The position numbers and the translations under genes were made by a program. The notes beneath the pieces were generated by a model. The model saw nothing but the letters and a program-made list of their open reading frames with translations, did no database searches and was not told the origin of the DNA. 44,231 nucleotides of DNA from an uncultured Bacilli bacterium (GTDB taxonomy: Bacteria; Bacillota_I; Bacilli_A; RF39; UBA660), in assembly GCA_944371525.1 (NCBI GenBank), contig CALVXP010000006.1, positions 1 to 44,231 of the forward strand, given 5' to 3'. Shown here one piece after another: positions 7,991 to 15,761 of this stretch. Positions within the stretch are counted from its first letter, which is position 1; every line of letters starts with the position of its first letter.

Positions 7991-8393
7991 ATTATCTTCT
8001 CCTTTCACAAACAATTATAAATAAAATAAATTAAATTATCTATCAAAACATTTAGGAACTTTGTCAAAGAGTTTTAACATCACTTTAATAAATGTTTAAA
8101 TAAAGATAAATCTGACTAATTTATACCATTTTCTAATTACTAATAATACAATCCGATTTCCCTAATAATTCTCCCATTTCTTATTGTGTTATTTTTTCTA
8201 AGTTATACAATAAAATTTCCTGTTTTTTCTTAAATCATAAATTTTTTCCCTTTTTCCATAATGTAATAGCTTGTTTTTACAGAAAATATTTCAAGGCATA
8301 ACCAATGCTTCCTTATTTGTATAATATTTTTATCATTCAAACTAACTAGTTATTCTTTTCTAATTTAATATTATCTTCTATTTAAAATCAGTA
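7991..8393. other. Intergenic AT-rich stretch without a recognised gene
   Basis: About 400 bases hold no open frame with a ribosome site, no RNA gene I recognise and no repeat. It should carry the promoter of the membrane XRE gene (right end of that gene) and the end of the envelope operon transcript. Confidence 0.5.
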
Positions 8394-9002
8394 TTAACCA
8401 ATTTTAAATTCTACTGAAACATATTTATCATTAACATTTTTTATTAATCTATACTCGCCACTTTCGAGTTCTCCATAAAGTCCTTTCCAATCAATATTTG
8501 ATTCAAAATTATTATTAGGTTTTAATATATATCCAATAGCATTAAATCCATAATTATCTATTATTGGAGTTAATGGTTTCCATTTACCATTCTCTTTTTT
8601 ATCTATGCTATATTCTTCTCCCAATATTATTTCATCATTACTTAAATTTGTAATTATAAGAGTAAGACCACTATTTGTTAATGTTCCTTCTTTAATACTC
8701 ATTGAACCATCATTTACTGTATTTAAATATTTTTCTAATTCTTCCATTTCATCATTATCAATTGGACAAGTAAATTTAGAAAATTTCAAATACCTATTTA
8801 CTGATACTATATCTTCTTCTTTTACACAATAATATGTATCCATAAAAATCCCTTTATAAGCATAACTATCATCATCTTCTAATTCTACTTTAAAACTTAA
8901 TATTGGATTACCTTTTAATAATAACGCTTGTAATGTATCAATTACAATTAAACCAATAACTCCCAAAATAACTATTAAAATTATTTTTAAACGTTTATTC
9001 AT
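8394..9002 (-). CDS. Membrane-anchored Ig-like domain protein
   Basis: This 202-residue protein has one N-terminal membrane anchor (about 4-26) and an outside part. The second half (about 100-200) resembles the bacterial Ig-like domain of PF20251: a strand reading GLTLIITNLSNDEIILGE, then EYSIDKKENGKWKPL, then a Tyr-Arg strand near the end (ESGEYRLIK). Such domains are found on secreted proteins of gut Firmicutes and have no known reaction. It is the third gene of the LiaF-like operon. The open frame overlaps the upstream stop (TAATG), but GGAGG lies just before the ATG five codons later, which I take as start. A role in envelope stress follows only from context. Confidence 0.65.
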   Translation of the reverse strand: MNKRLKIILIVILGVIGLIVIDTLQALLLKGNPILSFKVELEDDDSYAYKGIFMDTYYCVKEEDIVSVNRYLKFSKFTCPIDNDEMEELEKYLNTVNDGSMSIKEGTLTNSGLTLIITNLSNDEIILGEEYSIDKKENGKWKPLTPIIDNYGFNAIGYILKPNNNFESNIDWKGLYGELESGEYRLIKNVNDKYVSVEFKIG

Positions 9003-9016
9003 ACATCCTCCAACCA

Positions 9017-9838
9017 TTAATTTATATTAATACTTCCTATTCCACCTTCAATATTAATATTAGTGTTTCCATTACCATATACTTCATCATTAGATATTTC
9101 TTCATTATTTAGTTTAATAGATCCTAATCCTTTTTCCGCTCTTATTTTATAATTTTCTAAACCATTTATTAAGTTAATATTAACACTTCCTACTCCTGAT
9201 TCTATTTCATTATTTCCTGTTAATATAGCATTTAAATTAAACTCTCCTACTCCTAAATTCAAATCTAAATTATTAAAACTACTAGATAAAATATCCATTT
9301 TACCTGTTCCGCCTTCAATATCTGCTTTTTCTATAACAACCAAATTTTCTATTAGAACTTTTCCTGCTCCTTGTTCTAAATGAAATTTATTTATTTGTAA
9401 ATTATTTATATTAATTATTCCTCCAGATGATTCAATATCTACTTCTTGTAAAGTATTCATATTTTCTGGAATGTATATTACTACGCTACTATCAGTATTC
9501 CCTAATTTATAATTCCAAAAATTACTTTCTTCTTCTATTTTAATTATGCCATGGTTGTTTTTATATTTTACTTTTGAATTATTAGTTTCTACTTTAAATT
9601 CTTCTCCTCTTTTAATTTCTAAAGAAGTAAAACCTAACTCTATTTTTAATTTATTTACAGTAGTTTCTTCACTTCCTATTACTTCCATATATTCCATAAT
9701 ATTATTATCATTACTAGTAAGACCTAAGACACCGCTTAATGATCCAACTAACCATAATATTCCAAATACAATATTTATAACTAATAAAATGGCAAATGCT
9801 ATTGCACAATATTTTATAACTTTTTGAACACTTGTCAT
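9017..9838 (-). CDS. Membrane-anchored DUF4097-type beta-repeat protein
   Basis: This 273-residue protein has one membrane anchor (about 10-38). A long beta-repeat domain follows in which short units recur with Gly-x-Gly turns: GGIININ, GAGKVLIE, GTGKMDIL, GVGEFNLN, GVGSVNIN, GLGSIKLN and GIGSININ at the end. This is the DUF4097 / putative-adhesin solenoid, often encoded next to LiaF, PspC or XRE genes in Firmicutes and linked by context to envelope stress. Its ATG overlaps the upstream stop by four bases (ATGA), so it is translated with the LiaF-like gene. The exact job is unknown. Confidence 0.75.
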   Translation of the reverse strand: MTSVQKVIKYCAIAFAILLVINIVFGILWLVGSLSGVLGLTSNDNNIMEYMEVIGSEETTVNKLKIELGFTSLEIKRGEEFKVETNNSKVKYKNNHGIIKIEEESNFWNYKLGNTDSSVVIYIPENMNTLQEVDIESSGGIININNLQINKFHLEQGAGKVLIENLVVIEKADIEGGTGKMDILSSSFNNLDLNLGVGEFNLNAILTGNNEIESGVGSVNINLINGLENYKIRAEKGLGSIKLNNEEISNDEVYGNGNTNINIEGGIGSININ

Positions 9839-10521
9839 TTTATATCAATACCTCCAAACATAATTGTAGTATTAATATAAATTGTCTTTTCATCTTTATC
9901 TTTTGAAACCTCTTTTCTCTTATTGGAAATGCCTCCAAAAATAGAATTTGATTTAATTTTTACTTTAACATTTTCTGGAACATAAATATCAATACCTCCA
10001 AAAATAGCAGAACAATTAATTACTTGATTTTCCTTAATTATTGCCTTTCTTAAATCACATTTTACTCCTCCAAATACAGAAGTTAAATTTGCTCCTTTAA
10101 ATTCTTCATCATCAAAATATACATTTTGACTAGAAAAAGTTGCACAATATTCATTATCACTATTATTTTCTTTATTAATTTTATTTATTTCCTTATTTAT
10201 TTTGTTGTTTAAACTATCTTTAAAAATAAATGATAATCCTACTATTACTAAGATTGTAGGAAATGATAACTTCCAAATAATATTAAAGTCTAATAAATCT
10301 AGACAACATAATAATAAAGCAATACCTATTACTAATCCAATTATATTTCCTGTTTTTTCTTTTTCATTAAATAAACCAATAAAACAAGGAACAATAATAA
10401 ATAAAGTCCACCACCCATCAAAAAATATATTAATGCGAGTAATATCAAGGGCATTTAGTCCCCATATTAATCCAAAAATAACCAAAGCGATTCCCCAAAA
10501 AACATTTTTCATTGTATTCAT
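9835..10521 (-). CDS. LiaF-like membrane protein
   Basis: The N-terminal half has four membrane segments in two pairs (DUF5668/LiaF_TM-like), starting WGIALVIFGLIWGLNALD. After a charged linker the C-terminal half is beta-rich with four FGG turns (VFGGVKC, IFGGIDI, IFGGISN, MFGGIDI), as in the cell-wall-active-antibiotic response domain of LiaF. In Bacillus LiaF holds the LiaSR two-component system in check; no histidine kinase or response regulator is seen here, so the partner is elsewhere or absent. AAGGAG lies nine bases before the ATG used; an ATG two codons earlier is only three bases from it. First of three coupled genes. Confidence 0.75.
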   Translation of the reverse strand: MNTMKNVFWGIALVIFGLIWGLNALDITRINIFFDGWWTLFIIVPCFIGLFNEKEKTGNIIGLVIGIALLLCCLDLLDFNIIWKLSFPTILVIVGLSFIFKDSLNNKINKEINKINKENNSDNEYCATFSSQNVYFDDEEFKGANLTSVFGGVKCDLRKAIIKENQVINCSAIFGGIDIYVPENVKVKIKSNSIFGGISNKRKEVSKDKDEKTIYINTTIMFGGIDIK

Positions 10522-10542
10522 AAACATCTTCTCCTTTATATT

Positions 10543-10572
10543 ATTATAACATAAGGCAGACTATGTCCGCAA
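10543..10572 (-). promoter_or_regulatory. Promoter of the LiaF-like operon
   Basis: On the minus strand TTGCGG (10567-10572) and TATAAT (10543-10548) are 18 bases apart; the spacer contains the partial dyad GACATAGTC. Confidence 0.55.
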
Positions 10573-10580
10573 CCTAACAA

Positions 10581-10622
10581 GAAAAAAACAAAAAAAGCAA
10601 ACCTCCACTTGAAATAGTTTGC
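10581..10622 (-). terminator. T-tailed hairpin facing leftward, at the edge of the insertion-like unit
   Basis: On the minus strand GCAAAC and GTTTGC (14-base loop) are followed by TTTTTTTGTTTTTTTC. It could stop transcripts coming from the right before the LiaF operon. The same GCAAACCTCC (10597-10606) is complementary to GGAGGTTTGC at 10762-10771. Confidence 0.5.
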
Positions 10623-10636
10623 CAAATCAGTATAAT
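10609..10636 (+). promoter_or_regulatory. Candidate promoter straddling the left end of the insertion-like unit
   Basis: TTGAAA (10609-10614) and TATAAT (10631-10636) are 16 bases apart. The -35 lies in the flank and the -10 starts inside the 13-base terminal repeat; transcription would begin near 10643, just before three hairpins. Confidence 0.5.
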
Positions 10637-10645
10637 AACTGTTAC

Positions 10646-10701
10646 GTGATCTAAGTCACAATCTAATCAAACGGTCTATGCCGTAATGTAGTCTATGCTA
10701 C
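10646..10701 (+). promoter_or_regulatory. Leader with three tandem hairpins sharing a loop
   Basis: Three 14-base units each have a 4-bp stem and a 6-base loop: GTGA-TCTAAG-TCAC (10646-10659), ACGG-TCTATG-CCGT (10671-10684) and GTAG-TCTATG-CTAC (10688-10701). Stems differ but stay paired, while the loop is kept. They lie between the -10 element and the gene's ribosome site. This looks like a set of binding sites for one protein, on RNA or single-stranded DNA; its role is unknown. Confidence 0.55.
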
Positions 10702-11732
10702 CAATATCGGAACCTCAAGATAAACTTTTGTTCCATGTTTACAATATGCATAACTACTCAAGGAGGTTTGCAATAAATATAATAGAACAAAATAAAGAAA
10801 AAATCAATGGTATTTTAGAAACTTTTGATAGAATGATAATAAACGGATATTTACTAAACTTATGTAATTATAGACATTTTCTATATTACTTAATACAAAA
10901 CAATATTCAATTAAAAGATTTTGATAAATTTGCTTTAGAACAAACAAATGAATTATGTAATCACATTGATAATTATATCAATGAAAATAACATTCAAACA
11001 ATTTATCTTAATTCTGGTAAGATTGATAAAAATGAAATTGTTATGTGTGAATTAGATAAAAATCCTAATAAAATTGGTTTAATATCTGTGTTATCAGCAG
11101 TTGAAATATGTAATACTATGACCGTTAAACCAAATCATGAATCTCAAAAATTAGAAGTTACATCTAGACCTACTAAATGTAAACATTATTATTTTTATTA
11201 TAATGATGAAGAATTTGGATTAATGTATTTAAAAATACAAACTTGGTTTCCTTATAATGTTCAAATATACATTAATGGTAGAGAATATTTATCTAAGTTA
11301 CTTGATAAAAATAATATAAAATATGAGATGTATAATAATTCATTTTCATATATTGAAGATTTTTCAAAAGCTCAAGAACTTGCAGATGATATTCTTAACA
11401 AGAAGATTTCTGATTCCTTTGATGGATTAATTAAACAAATAAATATACACTTACCTAAAATAGAAAAAATATTTAGTCATTCTTACTATTGGTGTATTGA
11501 TCAATGCGAGTTTGCAACCGACATTAATTTTAAGAATCGTGATGACTTAAGTTTATTTTATAAGACACTGGTTGAAACTGCATATTTCACTTTTAGTTCT
11601 GAAGATATTTATTCTTTCTTTGGTAGAAATGTATCTAGAATTCATAAATTTTCTAAAGGAGAAATTGTTTCTGATTTAAGAAACAGGTATCAAGGTTACC
11701 GAATAAAGTTTAAGATTAATAATATCAAATAA
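10695..11732 (+). CDS. N-terminal part of a frameshifted protein from a large uncharacterised family
   Basis: The frame gives 345 residues. I recognise the family from memory as roughly 500-residue proteins, often in many copies, without known function. Landmarks are KINGILETFDRMI, KLQTWFP-like KIQTWFPYNVQIYINGREYL, SYYWCIDQCEFATDI, FSSEDIYSFFGR and GEIVSDLRNRYQGYRIK. No active site is known to me. The ATG at 10695 lies inside a hairpin loop with no ribosome site. The only strong site, AGGAGG at 10761-10766, is followed six bases later by an in-frame ATA at 10773, exactly where family proteins begin (reading INIIEQNKEKINGIL). Either AUA is used or the start codon has mutated. The frame ends where the next one continues, see the following entry. 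Confidence 0.7.
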   Translation: MLPISEPQDKLLFHVYNMHNYSRRFAINIIEQNKEKINGILETFDRMIINGYLLNLCNYRHFLYYLIQNNIQLKDFDKFALEQTNELCNHIDNYINENNIQTIYLNSGKIDKNEIVMCELDKNPNKIGLISVLSAVEICNTMTVKPNHESQKLEVTSRPTKCKHYYFYYNDEEFGLMYLKIQTWFPYNVQIYINGREYLSKLLDKNNIKYEMYNNSFSYIEDFSKAQELADDILNKKISDSFDGLIKQINIHLPKIEKIFSHSYYWCIDQCEFATDINFKNRDDLSLFYKTLVETAYFTFSSEDIYSFFGRNVSRIHKFSKGEIVSDLRNRYQGYRIKFKINNIK

Positions 11733-11734
11733 AA

Positions 11735-12307
11735 ATGTATGATAAAGGAAACAATTTAAGAATTGAAGTTACTATTAATAACCCAAAAGATTTTAAAGTC
11801 CTTAAAGAAAAAGAAAAAATTATAGAACATAAAACATTAGAAAAAGAAAAAGTTTGGGTACCTATGGGTAAGAGTATATCTAACTTATATAGATATGTTG
11901 AAATAAGTAAATCTATTACTAAGAGGTATATTGAAGCATTACCTCTAGTAAATATTGATGAAGTTCAAATTTCCGATATAGAAAAACTTTCTTCTTCAAT
12001 AACTATTAATAATAGAAAATATACTGGTTTTAACATACTAGAAAAAGATACTTTAAAACTTTTTTCTATTATTTCTAAGGGAGAATATTTAATTAACGGA
12101 TTTTCTAATAAATCAATTAGAAATCAATATTTTGAAGTGGATATAACTTCTAAAGAAATAAATAAGCTTACTAGACTATTATCAAAATTAAAAGCTCATG
12201 GAATAATCAAAAAAGTAGCTAGAAAAAATAAATATTATCTAACTACCAAAGGTCGTAAAATAACAAATAGTATATTGATCTATACTAGAAAAACATTGTT
12301 AAACTAA
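11735..12307 (+). CDS. C-terminal part of the same frameshifted family protein (winged-helix end)
   Basis: These 190 residues continue the preceding gene. Family members read through this point as ...IKMYDK..., and a -1 shift at about 11721-11726 makes the upstream frame run NNYQIKMYDKGNNLRIEVTIN with the same spacing as the family. One lost base therefore explains the split. The joined product would be about 511 residues from 10773. Further landmarks are WVPMGKSISNLYRYVEIS, KRYIEALP and INGFSNKSIR, and a C-terminal winged-helix-like segment (LLSKLKAHGIIKKVARKNKYYLTTKGR) suggests nucleic-acid binding. It could be translated alone from the ATG at 11735 by re-initiation, but no ribosome site is seen. 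Confidence 0.7.
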   Translation: MYDKGNNLRIEVTINNPKDFKVLKEKEKIIEHKTLEKEKVWVPMGKSISNLYRYVEISKSITKRYIEALPLVNIDEVQISDIEKLSSSITINNRKYTGFNILEKDTLKLFSIISKGEYLINGFSNKSIRNQYFEVDITSKEINKLTRLLSKLKAHGIIKKVARKNKYYLTTKGRKITNSILIYTRKTLLN

Positions 12308-12328
12308 TCATCAGCAACTATACTGATT

Positions 12329-12358
12329 TGGGGTAAGGGGCATTATACCCTTTTTTTT
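12329..12358 (+). terminator. Terminator after the insertion-like gene
   Basis: GGGTA and TACCC pair around AGGGGCATTA and lead into nine Ts. It starts within the last bases of the right inverted repeat. Confidence 0.7.
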
Positions 12359-12504
12359 ATATAATTATTTAAAAACTTGTTTTTTATTTATGTATTTAGA
12401 ATGCAATAGCATATATAATAAATATTTTATTTCACTGAAAAGATTTTTTTTAACAAAAAAATATGCAATCTATTTATTAGATAATATATTTAACTTTAAC
12501 AATA

Positions 12505-13626
12505 TTAATTACTTTCTTCTTCTATTTCCACTATTTCTTCTTCATTATTAATTGTACTTACATACTTAACTTTAAAAAATTTATCATAATATATTACTCT
12601 ATTTTTCCACACAATAATTATATTTATTAAATAAAATAACATAACAATAAATATAGATATTAAAAACAAATATACCTCTTCTATACCATTTAATTTTAAA
12701 TAATTAGATAGATTAGTAATCATAAACATAAATAAATATGGAATACCAAAATAATACAAATATATAAACACTGCTCTTAATATTAATCTTAATAGCCTAA
12801 TATTAGGAAATTCTAACTTAACATTTAAGAAAGCTCCTCCTAATGTTTTACCTTTATAGATAAATGGTATTAAAATGTAATAAAGAATAAAAGCAATATA
12901 CATAGATTTATTAGTAAAAATATTTATTATAATTACAAAGATTAAATATATAAATAAATCTAAGAAAAACAAAGTAATTCTTCTAAGTCCTGATACTTTA
13001 GTACCATCTATTATAGCTTCTTTATCAATTTCTTCTCTTGTCGGTAAAAAGTTATCTAAAAATCCCATTAATAAATATCCTAGAACTCCTCCAAGAGTAT
13101 TTTGAATTAAATCATCAATATCAAATAAACGATATGGATAAGGATATATAAAATATAAACCTGTAAGTTGAGTAATTTCAAAAAATAAACTTAATAGAAA
13201 ACTATATAATAGTACTTTTTTCAAACTACACTTAAAATAATATCTCAAATACATTCCAAATGGTATTGTCATTAAAATATTAAATGCTACAACATAAAAG
13301 CAAGGTTCTGTTAAGGCTTTTAAATATGTACTCGGGTCATTCCATACAATAGATGATTCTCTTATAAAATCATTAACAAAAGAAAAAGGAATTAGTTTTA
13401 TAGTATCACCGACTGGTGCAGTAACACTATTAATATCAGGAAGAGGAAGTATTACTAAAAAATAAATAGTAATTAAATAAAGAATAAAAGAATAAATTAT
13501 TAATACTCTTAATTTATGAATTGAACCATATTTATGATATTGATACAAAATAAAAGGAAGAGTAAAAATAAAGGCAATAAAAGGGAAAATAAATATTGCA
13601 GTTTTAATAGACTCTATATATCCCAT
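12505..13626 (-). CDS. VanZ-like / RDD fusion membrane protein
   Basis: This 373-residue membrane protein joins two domains. The first half (about 1-190) is VanZ-like, with several membrane segments and the polar signature FFEITQLTG plus FDIDDLIQNTLGG. The second (about 205-345) is an RDD domain, with SGLRRITLFFLDL and the GKTLGGAFLNVKL stretch. VanZ gives low-level teicoplanin resistance in VanA clusters; most homologues are of unknown role, perhaps in envelope lipids or wall precursors. The ATG is three bases past the upstream stop and has no clear ribosome site, so coupling to the preceding gene is likely. The tail is acidic (Glu-rich). Confidence 0.8.
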   Translation of the reverse strand: MGYIESIKTAIFIFPFIAFIFTLPFILYQYHKYGSIHKLRVLIIYSFILYLITIYFLVILPLPDINSVTAPVGDTIKLIPFSFVNDFIRESSIVWNDPSTYLKALTEPCFYVVAFNILMTIPFGMYLRYYFKCSLKKVLLYSFLLSLFFEITQLTGLYFIYPYPYRLFDIDDLIQNTLGGVLGYLLMGFLDNFLPTREEIDKEAIIDGTKVSGLRRITLFFLDLFIYLIFVIIINIFTNKSMYIAFILYYILIPFIYKGKTLGGAFLNVKLEFPNIRLLRLILRAVFIYLYYFGIPYLFMFMITNLSNYLKLNGIEEVYLFLISIFIVMLFYLINIIIVWKNRVIYYDKFFKVKYVSTINNEEEIVEIEEESN

Positions 13627-13629
13627 TTT

Positions 13630-14097
13630 TTATAATTTTATTAATTTACTTTCAAAATCTTTAACATAATATTTACTTCCCTTTTGAATAATAGTATGTC
13701 CTTCTTCCTCTAGTAATCTTTTTTGTAATTCTATACCTTCTGGATATTTATTATTTAATTCACCATTTGTTTTTAAAGTTCTCCAGTATGGAGTTATATC
13801 TTCTTTTCTTTGATAACTAGCCCAAGCTACTATATTTATAAAAATTCCTGCAGTTAAAGGACAAGTAAAATCAGCATTATTTTCTTTAGCTAAATATTCT
13901 CTTATTTGCCTTACTGTAATAAGGTTCCCTTTAGGTACTTTTCTCATTAATTTATCATAATATAAAGGAGGTGCAAAAAACATTCTTGTTCCACCATATT
14001 TCTTTATTGTTTTTTCATCATTGATTATTTTTATTTTTGGCATATCTTTATTGTCATTTAACATTTTATTAAAATCTTTTTTATTATAATTAACCAT
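13630..14097 (-). CDS. Alkyltransferase-like protein (MGMT family, no acceptor PCHR)
   Basis: This 155-residue protein resembles the MGMT/Ada C-terminal domain: PKGNLITVRQIREYLA (about 55-70) matches the family's start, and ADFTCPLTAGIFINIVAWASY follows where the DNA-binding helix and acceptor loop lie. The methyl-accepting PCHR motif is missing; the only nearby Cys is in FTCP (79). Members of this Firmicutes group carry the end block PYWRTLKTNGELN...EGHTIIQKG, as here. Alkyltransferase-like proteins bind alkylated DNA and hand it to excision repair; that this one does so is inference. AAAGGAG stands nine bases before the ATG. It shares a transcript with the VanZ-RDD gene. Confidence 0.75.
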   Translation of the reverse strand: MVNYNKKDFNKMLNDNKDMPKIKIINDEKTIKKYGGTRMFFAPPLYYDKLMRKVPKGNLITVRQIREYLAKENNADFTCPLTAGIFINIVAWASYQRKEDITPYWRTLKTNGELNNKYPEGIELQKRLLEEEGHTIIQKGSKYYVKDFESKLIKL

Positions 14098-14143
14098 ATA
14101 GTAAAACTCCTTTCAAATTAATTAAATTATATCATATTTGAAT

Positions 14144-14173
14144 TAAAAAGAATCTACTCTTACAATAGATTCT
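14144..14173 (-). terminator. Terminator of the flavodoxin-ABC operon
   Basis: AGAATCTA and TAGATTCT pair around nine bases and are followed on the minus strand by TTTTTAATT. It lies seven bases past the stop at 14180. Confidence 0.7.
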
Positions 14174-14179
14174 ATATAT

Positions 14180-15760
14180 TTATATTCTAATTTTAAATGT
14201 TTTTGGTGCTAATTTATATACTAATATTAAAGATATTAATGAATATAAAATGCTAAATATTATTGTTGCTATTCCAAATACAAAAGTAGTCATTCTAATA
14301 TTTATCATATAATAACATATAAAATATGTAATTGCCTGTACAACAGGATATGTACTACTTTTTACTTCTGTATTTATATTGTATGGTTGTAATAAATAAT
14401 ACATAACTAAATAATGAACAGAAAAGAATATTGACATAGCATTAATGGATACAAATAATATTAAATAATTTAACATATTATTAGTACCTCCTGTTATATA
14501 TAATAATATCATAAGTCCTAATTCAATCGCTACAGAAGGTAGTAAATTAAGTGTTATTAAAGTTTTTAATCTCTCTTTAAATACTCCTAAAATTATCTTA
14601 GGTGTTCTATAAATTCGATATGTTAACATACTATGATCACAATTCATAAACATTGCTTGAGTTATAGTAGTTCCCCTATTTAATATATACATTATAAATA
14701 CAAAGTATGGTAAATATGTAAGAGGAATACTATTTAAACCTTCCTTCATACTAGGATTTATAAAAACTACAATGAAAAGTATTATAAATATTAAAATTAT
14801 TACCATTGTTTGTTTCTTTACAGACTTTGTAAGTAATTTACTATGTCTTTTTACAAATAATTCATGAAAATATGCAAAACCACTTTTATCACTAGTAATT
14901 TCTCCATCATATTCAATATTTTTAGCAATATTTGCTCTTATATTTTGGGTACTATTTGCATTTTGTACTGCATATACATTTTCATTTGTTAAAAGCACTT
15001 TATATATCTTTTTATAATCTTTAAAGGCTATTATTTCCTTTAATGCTATAATTCCCAATATAATGCTTATTAAAAATAATACAATATAAATAATTTGATT
15101 AATTACAATTCCCAAATAAGGAAGTCCAAAACCTAAAATTGCAAGTGCAGCAAGAAGTATCCAAACTTTCTTTGTTGGCAAATTTTCATTTTTAACAACT
15201 TTATTCTTTTTAAAATCTGGAATAGAAAAAATACCTATTACAATAATTTTTATCATAGCAACAAATAATGGCATTGATATACATATTAATAATGGAACTT
15301 TTAATAGTAAACCAAAAATAATAGTAAACGGCATTAATCCAATTATAAGTTTTAACATAGAATAAAAATAATTTGTTAATGCAAAAGTATTTGCGTTCAT
15401 ATTCATTAAGATAATAGCATAATATTTATCTTTCGTTGGATTTAACAAATAAGTATTTAATATGCCTCCAATTAAAGTAGAAAACACAAAAATATGTAAA
15501 AATGTATTTACTTGATTAGTATTATAGGCAAAAGTCATAGAACCAAGTACTAACCAAACATAAAGACCTTTCCATAAAAAAGTACTTACTATTTCCCATA
15601 AAATACTAATTATATTACCAAATATTTTTAATGCTTTATTCTTATATAAACTATTAGGAAGTATCTTATTAATAATAGGAAAACCTTTTATTGAATATAT
15701 AATACTATTAACACGATATGTATTTTTTAATTTAAAGGATGTAATAAAAGTTTGTATCAT
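14180..15760 (-). CDS. Large ABC exporter permease
   Basis: This 526-residue protein is almost wholly hydrophobic, with about 11-13 membrane segments and short loops, and no catalytic motif. It follows an ATPase gene by one base and must be its membrane partner. The size and the central cytosolic loop (about 245-320) resemble the large ABC-2-like permeases of Firmicutes. What it exports is not visible. AAAGGAGGAATAAA precedes the ATG. It is the third and last gene of a flavodoxin / ATPase / permease unit; a terminator follows. Confidence 0.8.
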   Translation of the reverse strand: MIQTFITSFKLKNTYRVNSIIYSIKGFPIINKILPNSLYKNKALKIFGNIISILWEIVSTFLWKGLYVWLVLGSMTFAYNTNQVNTFLHIFVFSTLIGGILNTYLLNPTKDKYYAIILMNMNANTFALTNYFYSMLKLIIGLMPFTIIFGLLLKVPLLICISMPLFVAMIKIIVIGIFSIPDFKKNKVVKNENLPTKKVWILLAALAILGFGLPYLGIVINQIIYIVLFLISIILGIIALKEIIAFKDYKKIYKVLLTNENVYAVQNANSTQNIRANIAKNIEYDGEITSDKSGFAYFHELFVKRHSKLLTKSVKKQTMVIILIFIILFIVVFINPSMKEGLNSIPLTYLPYFVFIMYILNRGTTITQAMFMNCDHSMLTYRIYRTPKIILGVFKERLKTLITLNLLPSVAIELGLMILLYITGGTNNMLNYLILFVSINAMSIFFSVHYLVMYYLLQPYNINTEVKSSTYPVVQAITYFICYYMINIRMTTFVFGIATIIFSILYSLISLILVYKLAPKTFKIRI

Positions 15761-15761
15761 T

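Larger units (their letters stand above)
10622..12330 (+). mobile_element. Putative unclassified insertion element with 13-bp inverted ends
   Basis: CCAAATCAGTATA at 10622-10634 is repeated exactly, inverted, at 12318-12330. The two copies bracket a 1709-bp unit with one frameshifted gene on the plus strand, in a region where neighbours are on the minus strand. The right copy starts 10 bases after the gene's stop. No target-site duplication is visible (left flank ends AGTTTG, right flank begins GGTAAG). The gene belongs to a large family I remember as multi-copy and without assigned function. The element call is inference from inverted ends, orientation and the gene type. Confidence 0.45.

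Noticed and set aside
8015-8393. Search for a small gene or RNA in this gap
   Set aside because: No frame with a ribosome site, no promoter-terminator pair and no stable hairpin found by eye.
10556-10572. A fourth copy of the hairpin loop (ACTATG) in the LiaF promoter
   Set aside because: It has CTATG but no matching 4-bp stem, so it does not follow the pattern of the three leader hairpins.
10622-12330. Assignment to a known IS family, or to a plasmid Rep region
   Set aside because: No DDE, HUH or serine recombinase motif could be made out, no target duplication is seen and there are no iterons.
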